Positions 8,563 through 17,699 of a stretch of DNA of 64,000 nt are shown here, in pieces. The stretch lies in NCBI RefSeq assembly GCF_002563795.1, contig NZ_PDJL01000004.1:434001-498000 (forward strand). Reading direction: 5' to 3'. The notes below the pieces were generated by a model. The model was not told the origin of the DNA, made no database searches, and worked only from the letters and a program-made list of their open reading frames with translations. Position numbers and translations under genes: made by a program. This stretch comes from Vibrio sp. ES.051 (GTDB lineage Bacteria; Pseudomonadota; Gammaproteobacteria; Enterobacterales; Vibrionaceae). How positions within the stretch are numbered: position 1 is the first letter of the stretch; each line of letters begins with the position of its first letter.

Positions 8563-9648
8563 CTAGCTTTTGTCTTGTTGGTTGAGGAAGTCTTTAAATT
8601 CTTCTTCGTAAATATTGAACAGTACCATGGTGACGGCAAAAACCAACGGACCGTAGATTAGGCCGATCAAACCAAATAAATGCAAACCACCCAGCAACGA
8701 GAAGAAAATCATGAGGGTGTTCATTCCCGCGCTGCCTTGCATCAGTAGAGGACGGAGTAAGTTATCAATCGATCCAACAATAACAATGCTCCATACGGTT
8801 AGGAATATCGCCCAAGTCATATCACCAGTTAGAAATAGGTAAGCCGCCGCCGGTATCCAGATTAAGGCGGTTCCCACAACAGGAATAAATGATGCAAACC
8901 CCATTATTGTGCCCCAAAATAGGCCCGGAAAACCGGCAAGCCACATGCCAATACCGCCGGCAAAACCTTGCGCAATCGCCGTTAGGAATGAGCCCATTAC
9001 TGCGGATTTCGATACTTGTTCAACCTCTGTCAGGATGCGATCCTCTTGGCTACGAGAGAGCGGTAAAATATGACGGATCGCGGAAATGATTTTTTCGTGA
9101 TCGCGCAACAAGAAGAAAAGGACAAACAGCATCAAGAAGAAGCTCATCAAGAAGCTAGTAGCATCGCCCAATATTTTGGCGCTGATGGCCACAAGGTTTG
9201 AACCGAATGATGTCGCAAATTGCCCGATTTTTTCTGCAATGGCGTTTGGCTCAATCTTATCAAAAGGTAAGTACTCATTAACTAATGACAAGCCTTTGAT
9301 AACGAATGGATGCTGGAAGATATCTTGAATGCCACCATTCGTTACCCAGTTGTACGTGTTTTGTGAAAACACGGAGCCTTGTTGAACGATAGCCGCGAAA
9401 ACAAATAGCAGCGGAATGACAATAATAAACGTCAGTACAACGCATGAGAGTAACGCCGCTATATTTGGGTGTTTTGGGATGTTTCGCTCAAACCATTCGT
9501 GTATCGGAAACATGAGCAAAGAAATGATAAAAGCCATTACAATCGAATTGATGTAAGGCTCCACCAATAAGTAGCAAGCAAAAGCAGCGGCGAGTAGAGC
9601 GACCATTAATACGCGGTGACTCGACGTGATTTTTACATTATTCGGCAT
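8563..9648 (-). CDS. AI-2E family (PerM/YdiK-like) inner-membrane transporter
   Basis: A 361-residue integral membrane protein with about seven to eight hydrophobic segments and the typical N-terminal pair (ALLAAAFACYLLVEPYINS, then a second span). The family's conserved C-terminal part is present, with SFIPVVGTALIWIPAA near residues 253-268 and the GLIGLIYGPLVFA block near 325-337. Members are named for E. coli TqsA, which exports autoinducer 2, but most are uncharacterised, so transport of AI-2 should not be assumed. The gene lies between rsmC and hemL with its own upstream region. Confidence 0.8.
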   Translation of the reverse strand: MPNNVKITSSHRVLMVALLAAAFACYLLVEPYINSIVMAFIISLLMFPIHEWFERNIPKHPNIAALLSCVVLTFIIVIPLLFVFAAIVQQGSVFSQNTYNWVTNGGIQDIFQHPFVIKGLSLVNEYLPFDKIEPNAIAEKIGQFATSFGSNLVAISAKILGDATSFLMSFFLMLFVLFFLLRDHEKIISAIRHILPLSRSQEDRILTEVEQVSKSAVMGSFLTAIAQGFAGGIGMWLAGFPGLFWGTIMGFASFIPVVGTALIWIPAAAYLFLTGDMTWAIFLTVWSIVIVGSIDNLLRPLLMQGSAGMNTLMIFFSLLGGLHLFGLIGLIYGPLVFAVTMVLFNIYEEEFKDFLNQQDKS

Positions 9649-9826
9649 GAGATTAGTCCAACTTACGGATGACGTTTACGGTTTTATGCCTTTAACAGGG
9701 CTTTGAACCTATTACTGTGCACCTTGAATTCTTTCAATTATATGGGGCATTGCTGAATTAAGGTAGAACATTATATGATGGTCATAATGACTACAAATCA
9801 GTTGGTTATCAATCAAGAGATGAAAA

Positions 9827-9943
9827 ATGGGTTGTTGTAACAGTGATAAAAAATGCCACACGGAAAAGAAAACCAAGCGAATACATTGGTTTGGTATCGT
9901 TATTGGCGTATTTGCTATTTTAGTGGTTTTAAATTGGCAATAA
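9827..9943 (+). CDS. Small Cys-rich single-span membrane protein, uncharacterised
   Basis: A 38-codon ORF coding for MGCCNSDKKCHTEKKTKR followed by a hydrophobic helix (about residues 21-35) and ending NWQ. It has three Cys and a His in the first 11 residues, a basic stretch, then one membrane span, a plausible topology for a tiny bitopic protein. A purine-rich AAGAG lies about 8 nt upstream. The stop codon runs straight into a strong bidirectional terminator shared with hemL, as expected of a real transcription unit. I do not recognise a named family; CC/C-H could bind metal, which is speculation. Confidence 0.6.
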   Translation: MGCCNSDKKCHTEKKTKRIHWFGIVIGVFAILVVLNWQ

Positions 9944-9969
9944 AAAAAGGACCACTCAGGTCCTTTTTT
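9943..9969. terminator. Bidirectional terminator between small ORF and hemL
   Basis: AAAAAAGGACC and GGTCCTTTTTT with a 5-nt loop. A-run and T-run on the two sides serve both converging units. Confidence 0.9.
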
Positions 9970-9997
9970 AATTCTGTCTATTTGCAGAGCATGATGC

Positions 9998-11293
9998 TTA
10001 TTTGGCTTCTTCTGCAAGAGTAGCAAAACAGCGGTCTGCCGCTTCTAACGTCGCATCAATTTCTTTAGAACCATGTGCTAAAGAAGTAAAGCTTGCTTCG
10101 AATGCTGAGGGTGCTAAGTAAACACCGTGTTTTAGCATTAGGTGGAAGAAGCGTTTAAAGCGTTCAAGATCGCATTTCGCCACGTCTTCGTAGCAAGTAA
10201 CGCTTTCTTGGTCGATAAAGAAGAAGCCGAACATACCACCAGCTTGGTTAACCACCAAAGGGATGCCATGTTTGTCTGCCAGAGACTTAAAGCCATCTGC
10301 CAATTGTTTCGTTTTAGATGCAAGGCGCTTCTCGTTACCTTCCTCTTTCAGAAGGCTTAAACACGCAAAACCTGCAGCCATGGCTACTGGGTTACCAGAC
10401 AGAGTTCCCGCTTGGTAAACTGGGCCAGTTGGTGCTACGTATTGCATCACTTCTTTGCGGCCACCGAAAGCACCTACTGGCATGCCGCCACCGATAACTT
10501 TACCGAGTGTCGTGAGGTCTGGCTTGATGTTGTAATAGGCTTGAGCGCCGCCAAGCGCCACACGGAAGCCAGTCATTACTTCATCAAAAATCAGTAGCGC
10601 GCCTTCTTGGTCGCAGATTTCACGTAGACCTTCGTGGAAGCCTTCCACTGGTGGGATGCAGTTCATGTTGCCTGCTACTGGTTCAACAATAATACAAGCG
10701 ATCTCACCTTGATTTGCGGCGAATAATTCACGTACAGAATCGAGATCGTTAAATGTTGCGGTTAGCGTGTGCTTAGCAAAGTCTGCCGGAACACCAGGAG
10801 AGCTTGGTTGACCTAGTGTCAACGCACCAGAGCCAGCTTTTACTAGCAAGCTATCCGCGTGACCATGATAGCAACCTTCAAATTTCATGATCTTGTCACG
10901 GCCAGTGAAGCCACGCGCAAGACGAATCGCACTCATCGTAGCTTCCGTACCAGAACTGACCATCCGGATTTGTTCCATGGATGGCACGAGTTCAGACACC
11001 AACTCCGCCATGGCGATTTCTAGCTCAGTCGGCGCGCCAAAACTCAGGCCGCGCTGCGCTGCGTCAATCACGGCTTCGCGGATAACCGCGTGGTTATGGC
11101 CAAGAATCATAGGACCCCAAGAGCCGACGTAATCAATGTACGCTTTACCATCGGCATCAAAAATCAGTGGACCGTCTGCTCGTTCGATAAATAGCGGAGA
11201 GCCGCCAACGCCGTTAAATGCGCGAACTGGTGAATTGACACCGCCAGGGATGGTTTGCTGAGCTTTTTGATACAGCTCTGATGATTTGGTCAT
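9998..11293 (-). CDS. hemL: Glutamate-1-semialdehyde 2,1-aminomutase
   Basis: A 431-residue PLP enzyme that converts glutamate-1-semialdehyde to 5-aminolevulinate, the committed precursor of heme, in the cytoplasm. Family segments are [11 protein letters not shown] near the N terminus, [10 protein letters not shown], and the PLP lysine in [18 protein letters not shown] chose the ATG at 11293 ([11 protein letters not shown]): it matches the E. coli HemL start and has AGAGGAT just upstream, whereas an in-frame start 60 nt earlier adds a non-conserved tail. It is divergent from erpA. Confidence 0.96.
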   Translation of the reverse strand: MTKSSELYQKAQQTIPGGVNSPVRAFNGVGGSPLFIERADGPLIFDADGKAYIDYVGSWGPMILGHNHAVIREAVIDAAQRGLSFGAPTELEIAMAELVSELVPSMEQIRMVSSGTEATMSAIRLARGFTGRDKIMKFEGCYHGHADSLLVKAGSGALTLGQPSSPGVPADFAKHTLTATFNDLDSVRELFAANQGEIACIIVEPVAGNMNCIPPVEGFHEGLREICDQEGALLIFDEVMTGFRVALGGAQAYYNIKPDLTTLGKVIGGGMPVGAFGGRKEVMQYVAPTGPVYQAGTLSGNPVAMAAGFACLSLLKEEGNEKRLASKTKQLADGFKSLADKHGIPLVVNQAGGMFGFFFIDQESVTCYEDVAKCDLERFKRFFHLMLKHGVYLAPSAFEASFTSLAHGSKEIDATLEAADRCFATLAEEAK

Positions 11294-11539
11294 GGGATAT
11301 CCTCTTTTGATTGCTCGGACCAAGTGGGCCGCATTGTACCTAGCTATAATCAAGTTAGAAACGTTTTGCTTAATTTATGTGTCGTTTCGCAATGTAATCT
11401 TATATATCCGCATCCAATATAAAGAATCGACGGTGAATACTTGAACGAGTTGGTCAGGTATTGGATAATCGTCCCTAATTAGCACCAACCTGACGTCTTG
11501 CTTCAGGCTTGACGCATTACACGAGTGAGAGAGGTCTTC

Positions 11540-11881
11540 GTGAGCGAAGTTAACGTACCATTATCTTTTTCTGACGCAGCAGCATCACGCGTCAAAGCAT
11601 TAATTGCTGAAGAAGAAAACCCAGCATTGAAATTGCGCGTATACATTACAGGTGGCGGCTGCAGCGGCTTCCAATACGGCTTTACTTTTGATGAAAATGT
11701 AAACGACGGCGATACAACGATTGTAAACAGCGATGTTACACTGGTGGTTGACCCTATGAGCCTGCAATACCTTGTTGGTGGCATTGTGGATTACACCGAA
11801 GGTTTAGAAGGAGCGCGCTTCTTCGTTAATAATCCGAATGCAACAACCACGTGTGGCTGTGGTGCATCGTTTAGCGTGTAA
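11540..11881 (+). CDS. erpA: Iron-sulfur cluster insertion protein ErpA
   Basis: A 113-residue A-type carrier that hands Fe-S clusters to target apoproteins, for example in isoprenoid synthesis. The three conserved Cys are visible: GGGCSGF (about residue 41) and the C-terminal CGCG. I start it at the GTG at 11540 ([10 protein letters not shown]) because AGAGAGG lies 5 nt upstream, matching the length of E. coli ErpA. An upstream in-frame GTG at 11525 lacks a Shine-Dalgarno and would itself contain that site. Divergent from hemL with about 250 nt between them. Confidence 0.95.
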   Translation: MSEVNVPLSFSDAAASRVKALIAEEENPALKLRVYITGGGCSGFQYGFTFDENVNDGDTTIVNSDVTLVVDPMSLQYLVGGIVDYTEGLEGARFFVNNPNATTTCGCGASFSV

Positions 11882-11892
11882 TTCACCTCATG

Positions 11893-11969
11893 ATAGGCAG
11901 CCAATGGCTGCCTGAACTTTACGTAGAAGGATGTCACGTAAAGTGACTCTCGCAACATGTTGCAAGAGA
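11893..11969. repeat. Cluster of inverted repeats between erpA and the RND operon
   Basis: Four overlapping or adjacent dyads fill the gap. GGCAGCC/GGCTGCC (about 11897-11912) may end erpA, although the T-run is poor. ACTTTACGT/ACGTAAAGT has 9-bp arms (11916-11924, 11936-11944). GTCAC-N5-GTGAC lies at 11933-11947. GCAACATGTTGC is a 12-bp palindrome at 11952-11963 flanked by TCTC/GAGA. The last ends 22 nt before the RND adaptor start, an operator-like position. Confidence 0.6.
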
Positions 11970-11990
11970 TAAAAATAAAAAGGACTTTCT

Positions 11991-13103
11991 ATGTCTGGAT
12001 ATTCTTTCGGGCGACGTATCGTCGAGCGTCCATGGCTAGTATCTCTTACTCTTGTCACACTACTTATCGCATGGCTTGCAGTAGGAAACCTCAAGACACA
12101 AGACAACCCCGCATTACCTTCATCTCTATCCAACCATACACCGATTGCAAAGGTGATGTTTAATACCTTTACTGCCGAATCCACGATGAAAACCATTGAA
12201 CTGTATGGGCGAACGGCTCCTAACCGTCAAGCTCGTTTAGGCGCCGAAATTGCGGGGAAAATACTCACTCTCAATGTAGAGAAAGGGCAAGCTGTAAAGC
12301 AAGATCAAACCATCGCCATTATAGATAAGCGCGACTTAAACATCCAACTCCAGCGAGCTCAGGCGTTGTTGTTGGTCAAAGAGAAAGAGTTTAACGCCGC
12401 TCAATCTTTAAAAAGTCGCGGACTGCAAGGGGAAGTGGCTTTTGCCATAGCGCAAGCGGCATTAGTCGATGCAAGAGCCAGTGTGAGTCATGTTCAAACG
12501 GCACTGAAAAATACCGAAGTTAAAGCACCGTTCGATGGAGTTGTTGATCACCACTTTGTGGAAATAGGGGACTTTGTGGGCATTGGGGATCCTATTGCTA
12601 CGGTGATCGATTTAGAGACGTTGGTCATTGAGGCTGATGTTAGTGAGCGGCATATTCAATACCTCAAAAAAGATCAACAAGCTGAGGTTAGAACCCTTAA
12701 TCAACAACGTCATCAAGGGACGTTACGATATATTGGTCGTGTTGCTTCTACTTCGACCAATACATTTCCAATCGAAATCGAAGTCGACAATCGGGATGCA
12801 CAAATGCCTGCGGGCATGAGTGCCGAAGTCCAGTTGCCATTAAGTGAAGTATTGGCGATAAAAATTACCGCCGCGATGTTGGCTTTAGATGAAGAAGGCA
12901 ATTTAGGGGTGAAAACTCTGCGAGATGAGCATGTTAAATTCATCCCCATTCAGCTTGTTAAAGCAGAAGATGATGGCGTTTGGCTCTCAGGGTTAGGAGA
13001 GCGAGCTGATATTATCGTGTTGGGGCAGGGGTTTGTTCGTGATGGCGATCCGGTGCTGGCGAATAAAGTGGATGACGTTGTTGACTCGACCAGCGAGCAG
13101 TAA
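11991..13103 (+). CDS. RND efflux periplasmic adaptor (membrane fusion protein)
   Basis: A 370-residue HlyD/AcrA-type adaptor linking the inner-membrane pump to an outer-membrane channel. An N-terminal membrane anchor (about residues 13-31, no lipobox) is followed by the first lipoyl half (LGAEIAGKILTLNVEKGQAV), an alpha-helical hairpin, the second lipoyl half (VKAPFDGVVDHHFVEIGDFV) and a beta-barrel. An AAGGA Shine-Dalgarno lies 6 nt before the ATG. The pump gene starts 9 nt downstream. The position between erpA and the ShyC-like gene matches, as I recall, V. cholerae VexE. The only operon-partner outer-membrane channel would have to come from elsewhere (TolC). Confidence 0.9.
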   Translation: MSGYSFGRRIVERPWLVSLTLVTLLIAWLAVGNLKTQDNPALPSSLSNHTPIAKVMFNTFTAESTMKTIELYGRTAPNRQARLGAEIAGKILTLNVEKGQAVKQDQTIAIIDKRDLNIQLQRAQALLLVKEKEFNAAQSLKSRGLQGEVAFAIAQAALVDARASVSHVQTALKNTEVKAPFDGVVDHHFVEIGDFVGIGDPIATVIDLETLVIEADVSERHIQYLKKDQQAEVRTLNQQRHQGTLRYIGRVASTSTNTFPIEIEVDNRDAQMPAGMSAEVQLPLSEVLAIKITAAMLALDEEGNLGVKTLRDEHVKFIPIQLVKAEDDGVWLSGLGERADIIVLGQGFVRDGDPVLANKVDDVVDSTSEQ

Positions 13104-13112
13104 GGAGGCGGT

Positions 13113-16100
13113 ATGTATACCCTAATTGATGCCGCCATATCGCGCGCTCGAACTATGTTGACGTTATTAGTGATGATTTTAATTGCTGGGATAGTTACTT
13201 ATATCACAATTCCCAAGGAGTCTAGCCCTGATATCACTATTCCTATCATTTATGTTTCCGTTGGGCATCAAGGCATTTCTCCTATCGATGCTGAGCGCTT
13301 ATTAGTTCGTCCGCTCGAGCAAGAATTACGTTCGATCGAAGGCGTAAAAGAAATGACGTCGGTTGCTTCTGAAGGCCATGCTTCAGTGACATTGGAATTC
13401 AGTGTTGGTGTGGATCTCGATAAAGCCATGGCCGACGTGCGCGATGCCGTCGACCTGGCTAAGCCTAAATTACCGGAAGACAGTGATGAGCCGACGGTCA
13501 ATGAAGTCACGTTTGCCTCAGAACAACCGGTTTTAACCGTCGTGCTATATGGCACGGTGCCGGAACGTACGATCGTACAAATAGCGAGAATATTACGTGA
13601 TCGTCTAGAAAGTTTTCGTCAGGTATTAGAAGTCGACATTGCGGGGGATCGAGAAGATATTGTAGAGATTATTGTCGACCCACTTTTGATGGAAAGTTAT
13701 GGCTTAGATCAAGCGGACATCTATAACTTAATTGCCTTGAATAACCGAGTTGTCGCGGCAGGCTTTGTTGATACAGGCTATGGTCGCTTCTCCGTAAAGG
13801 TCCCTTCCGTATTTGATTCACTCAAAGATGTGCTTGAGCTGCCTATAAAAGTCAATGGCAAAGAAGTGATCACCTTTGGGGATGTGGCAACGGTACGTCG
13901 AGCATTTCGCGACCCAGAAAGCTTTGCTCGTTTAGATGGTGAGTCGGCCATTGTTTTGGATGTAAAAAAACGAGCAGGGGAAAACATCATCGAAACGGTT
14001 GAGCTGGTAAAAGAAGTACTTGCTCAAGGACAGAAGCGTGACGAATGGCCAAGCAATCTACAAGTGAAGTATACGTGGGATCAGTCTGATGATGTCAAGT
14101 TGATGCTCACCGACCTACAAAATAACATTCTCTCCGCGATTATTTTAGTCGTGATCGTGATTATTGCGATTTTAGGGGTAAGAACGGCACTATTGGTTGG
14201 TATCTCTATTCCAGGGTCATTTTTAACGGGCTTGTTGGTGTTATCGATATTTGGCCTTACGGTCAATATTGTGGTGCTGTTTGCATTAATTATGGCAGTA
14301 GGAATGCTGGTCGATGGTGCCATTGTTGTTACTGAATTTGCAGATCGGCGTATGCAGGAAGGCACGCCGCGCAAAGAAGCGTATCGAGACGCTGCAAAAC
14401 GGATGGCATGGCCGATTACGGCATCAACGGCGACGACATTAGCCGCATTTGCTCCGCTGCTCTTTTGGCCTGACATCACGGGTGAATTCATGAAGTATTT
14501 GCCGCTGACTCTGATTGCTACCTTGGCTGCATCACTCGTGATGGCACTGCTGTTTGTTCCTGTGATTGGTGGAATAATAGGTAAGCCTCAGGCGGTAAGT
14601 CAGAAAGCCCAGCGGCAGATGGTCGAACTGCATAACGGTAATTTTGATAAAGCTACGGGGATCACCAAGCTGTATTACCACACCTTATCGATTGCGATTC
14701 GTCATCCTTGGAAAGTGTTACTCAGCGCCATTTTATTAGCTGGCGGTGTCGGCTTTACTTACAACAAGGCAGGTTTAGGCGCGGAGTTCTTTCCAGAAGT
14801 AGACCCAGCATTTTTCACTGTCAAAGTTCGATCCTATGGTGATTTATCTATCCATGAAAAAGACATTGTTATGCGGGAAATCGAAAAGGTCATGCTTGGA
14901 CATGATGAGTTTGAGAGTGTCTACACGCGAACGGGGGCCAGTGATAATGAGGATGAAATTGGTCAGATTCAGATCACGCCGGTGGACTGGCAGTACCGCC
15001 GTAAAGTAAAAACCATCATTGAAGATCTTAAAGAAACCACAGACCGATTTTATGGTGTTGAGTTTGAATATAAATTCCCTGACGCGGGCCCTCCTGTTGA
15101 GCATGACTTGGTGATAGAAGTGTCGTCACGTAGCCTCAGTGTCAGTGCGCTAGACAAGGCGGCTAAGCAAGTTAGGCATTGGGCGGATGGTAACCCAGCA
15201 TTAACCAATTTGAGTGATACGACCAACAAAGCGGGGATCGATTGGCAAATTGATATTCAGAGAGACGACGCCTCCCGTTTTGCCGCTGATGCAACATTAG
15301 TCGGCAATACTGTGCAGTTTGTGACAAACGGTTTGAAAATAGGTGACTACTTACCAGACGATGCGGATGAAGAGGTTGATATTTTGGTCCGGTATCCGCA
15401 AGAAAAGCGAGACATCGGTCGGTTTGACCAACTTAGAGTGAAGACCGCCGCTGGTTTGGTTCCTATCACGAACTTTGCTCAAATCAAGCCAGATCACAAG
15501 CAAGATACCATTCGTCGCGTTGATGGCCATCGGGTGATTAACATTAAAGCGGATATGGTGGAAGGCTATAATCTTGCGTTAGAACTGCCCAAAATAGTTA
15601 CAGAAATTGATAAGCTCGATTTGCCTGATGGGGTTGAATACAAAATCCGCGGGCAGAACGAAGAACAAGAAAACTCATCAGCGTTTTTGCAAAACGCGTT
15701 CCTTGTCGCGCTTGGTGTGATGGCACTGATTTTAATCACGCAATTTAATAGTTTTTATCAAGCTTTTTTAATTTTGAGCGCAGTGCTGTTTTCGACGGTT
15801 GGGGTATTTGCAGGCTTGCTTATTTTCCAAAAACCATTTGGCATCATTATGTCAGGAATTGGGGTGATCGCGCTTGCAGGCATCGTGGTTAACAACAACA
15901 TCGTATTAATCGATACTTATAATCAAATGCGTAAACGTGGCTTAGAGAAATCTGAGGCGATCTTGCGCACGGGTGTGCAGCGTTTAAGACCCGTTTTACT
16001 CACGACGGTGACCACCATATTAGGCTTATTGCCAATGGTGCTAGAAATGAACATCGACTTAGTTAACCAGAAAGTGGAGTTTGGCGCGCCAAGCACGCAA

Positions 16101-16217
16101 TGGTGGTCTCAACTTGCGACGGCTGTCGCGGGAGGATTGGCGTTTGCGACTTTGTTAACGCTGGTTCTGACACCATGCTTGTTGATGCTCGGGAGAGAGC
16201 ATCACTTTGAAAAGTAA
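13113..16217 (+). CDS. RND-family multidrug efflux permease
   Basis: A 1034-residue inner-membrane pump with the AcrB plan: 12 predicted spans and two large periplasmic loops (about 35-330 and 550-860). A very strong Shine-Dalgarno (TAAGGAGG) precedes the ATG. In the place of AcrB D407-D408 it has D401-G402 (GMLVDGAIVV), and in the place of K940 it has N927 (NNNIVLID, with D934 aligned to E947). The canonical proton-relay triad is therefore not conserved. Position suggests an orthologue of V. cholerae VexF, reported to be Na+-dependent; this is inferred. No outer-membrane channel gene is linked, so TolC is the likely partner. Confidence 0.92.
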   Translation: MYTLIDAAISRARTMLTLLVMILIAGIVTYITIPKESSPDITIPIIYVSVGHQGISPIDAERLLVRPLEQELRSIEGVKEMTSVASEGHASVTLEFSVGVDLDKAMADVRDAVDLAKPKLPEDSDEPTVNEVTFASEQPVLTVVLYGTVPERTIVQIARILRDRLESFRQVLEVDIAGDREDIVEIIVDPLLMESYGLDQADIYNLIALNNRVVAAGFVDTGYGRFSVKVPSVFDSLKDVLELPIKVNGKEVITFGDVATVRRAFRDPESFARLDGESAIVLDVKKRAGENIIETVELVKEVLAQGQKRDEWPSNLQVKYTWDQSDDVKLMLTDLQNNILSAIILVVIVIIAILGVRTALLVGISIPGSFLTGLLVLSIFGLTVNIVVLFALIMAVGMLVDGAIVVTEFADRRMQEGTPRKEAYRDAAKRMAWPITASTATTLAAFAPLLFWPDITGEFMKYLPLTLIATLAASLVMALLFVPVIGGIIGKPQAVSQKAQRQMVELHNGNFDKATGITKLYYHTLSIAIRHPWKVLLSAILLAGGVGFTYNKAGLGAEFFPEVDPAFFTVKVRSYGDLSIHEKDIVMREIEKVMLGHDEFESVYTRTGASDNEDEIGQIQITPVDWQYRRKVKTIIEDLKETTDRFYGVEFEYKFPDAGPPVEHDLVIEVSSRSLSVSALDKAAKQVRHWADGNPALTNLSDTTNKAGIDWQIDIQRDDASRFAADATLVGNTVQFVTNGLKIGDYLPDDADEEVDILVRYPQEKRDIGRFDQLRVKTAAGLVPITNFAQIKPDHKQDTIRRVDGHRVINIKADMVEGYNLALELPKIVTEIDKLDLPDGVEYKIRGQNEEQENSSAFLQNAFLVALGVMALILITQFNSFYQAFLILSAVLFSTVGVFAGLLIFQKPFGIIMSGIGVIALAGIVVNNNIVLIDTYNQMRKRGLEKSEAILRTGVQRLRPVLLTTVTTILGLLPMVLEMNIDLVNQKVEFGAPSTQWWSQLATAVAGGLAFATLLTLVLTPCLLMLGREHHFEK

Positions 16218-16245
16218 GCTTCATCGTAATGATATTGAAGAAACA

Positions 16246-16270
16246 AAAAGGGCAGCTGAGCTGCCCTTTT
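16246..16270. terminator. Bidirectional terminator, RND operon / shyC-like gene
   Basis: AAAAGGGCAGCT-G-AGCTGCCCTTTT, near-perfect dyad between two converging genes. Confidence 0.85.
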
Positions 16271-16282
16271 CAATACCTCAGC

Positions 16283-17569
16283 TTACTTCATTGCTAACAG
16301 TTTGCTATAGCGTTCAAGCTTGTCCATGCTAATTTTGGCGTTTGCCATAAAGGTTTGTCTTGCTTTACCTGTTAGGGACTTAGACTGTGGTAAGTTCACG
16401 GTGCGCGGGTTTTTGTGCACGCCATTTACCAAGAATTCATAGTGCAAGTGAGGACCAGTAACTCGTCCTGTTCCACCGAGTGTACCAATGGTTTGGCCTT
16501 GTTTAACGCGCTGGCCGGTGCGTACTTTACGTTTGGTTAAATGTAAGTACTTGGTAATGTAGGTATTACTGTGCTTGATGAAGACATAATTACCATTAAA
16601 CTTATTGTAAGACGACTTCTGCACAATCCCATTGCCCGCCGCCAAAATAGGAGTGCCTACCGGCGCCGAGTAGTCTGTACCGCGGTGGGGGCGAACCCGC
16701 CCCGTGACTGGGTGTAAACGACGAGGGTTAAAATTAGACGTTACACGGCGAAAGTCCAGCGGTGCGCGTAAGAAGGCTTTTTTCGTTGCACGTCCATTAT
16801 CATCGTAATATTTACCGTTCTTCTGATCCAAAATGGCAGTGAAAGTATCACCTTGGTTTTTAAACACCGCTGCAATGATTTTGCCGCGGCCAATGATTTC
16901 TCCTTCAACCACCTCTTCTTGGTAGAGGACACGGAAGCTATCGTTTTTACGGATGTCCAAAGCAAAGTCGATATCCCAGCTGAAGATCCCTGCTAGTTCC
17001 ATAATTTGGTTAGCATTTAAACCTGAAGAAACCCCAGCGTTCCAGAAGTTTGACTTGATGGTAGCTTCAGCGTAATTGTACTGGAAATCGACCTCTTTCT
17101 TCTCTATTTCTGACACGTATTTCCCATTTTTCAATGTAATACGGAAAGTTTCAAAGGCATTCAGTGTTCTTCTCAGCTGAAGTAAGTCATTGTTCTCGTC
17201 AAAGCCGAATTGCAATTGGTCGCCTGGTCGAAGGCGGGTTAATTGCCTCTCAACCTCTTTATCGGAAGAAACCAGTTTATGCAGCAAGCGTGCAGAAAGA
17301 CCCACGCGGCTAAATAAAATAGCAGCACTTTCGCCACTTTTAACTTTGTACGCTTCCCAACGTAACACGGAGGATACCAATGAGCCGTTAAGCGTTGTTA
17401 ATTCGAGAGAAACAGGCACAGGATAGTGTTGACCAACTTTTAATCGGCTCTGTTGCGGGGCTAGATCTTGCGGATCGGGTAAAAAGAGTAGTGCGAAGAT
17501 AATCAGCGCACTAAAAAAACCGATCAATACTTTGTGCAAGAGTGGAAGTCGGATAAAAATCGAATGCAT
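16283..17569 (-). CDS. Peptidoglycan DD-endopeptidase, M23 family (ShyC-like)
   Basis: A 428-residue cell-wall hydrolase that cuts D,D-crosslinks to allow wall expansion. A single N-terminal membrane anchor (about residues 10-30, HKVLIGFFSALIIFALLF) is followed by a LysM/inhibitory-type region and a C-terminal LytM domain. The zinc ligands are visible: H and D in RPHRGTDYSAPVG and the HLH of GPHLHYEF. I start at the ATG at 17569 (MHSIFIRLPLL); a longer TTG start adds 13 non-conserved residues. Position before tyrS matches V. cholerae ShyC (VC0630), by memory. The C-terminal KLERYSKLLAMK helix is intact. Confidence 0.88.
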   Translation of the reverse strand: MHSIFIRLPLLHKVLIGFFSALIIFALLFLPDPQDLAPQQSRLKVGQHYPVPVSLELTTLNGSLVSSVLRWEAYKVKSGESAAILFSRVGLSARLLHKLVSSDKEVERQLTRLRPGDQLQFGFDENNDLLQLRRTLNAFETFRITLKNGKYVSEIEKKEVDFQYNYAEATIKSNFWNAGVSSGLNANQIMELAGIFSWDIDFALDIRKNDSFRVLYQEEVVEGEIIGRGKIIAAVFKNQGDTFTAILDQKNGKYYDDNGRATKKAFLRAPLDFRRVTSNFNPRRLHPVTGRVRPHRGTDYSAPVGTPILAAGNGIVQKSSYNKFNGNYVFIKHSNTYITKYLHLTKRKVRTGQRVKQGQTIGTLGGTGRVTGPHLHYEFLVNGVHKNPRTVNLPQSKSLTGKARQTFMANAKISMDKLERYSKLLAMK

Positions 17570-17699
17570 GAGGTACTTGATTGCTAAATTAAACGTAAAA
17601 AGTGACAACTACCTAGTCTAACCTGTTTCAAAATGCATCGCTATTCAAGTAATATGTTCAGCTATTATATTTTTGCCAAATCTGTGGGAGTGAACAAGA

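Noticed and set aside
9712..10026. 104-codon minus-strand ORF between the permease gene and hemL
   Set aside because: It runs through the shared terminator and antisense to the better-supported small plus-strand ORF; composition is not protein-like.
11294..11353. N-terminal extension of HemL by 20 residues
   Set aside because: Non-conserved, lacks a Shine-Dalgarno; the downstream ATG fits both the ribosome site and the family start.
14081..14491. 136-codon minus-strand ORF over the RND pump gene
   Set aside because: Shadow frame of a clear transporter gene; low-complexity Ser/Thr/Ile composition.
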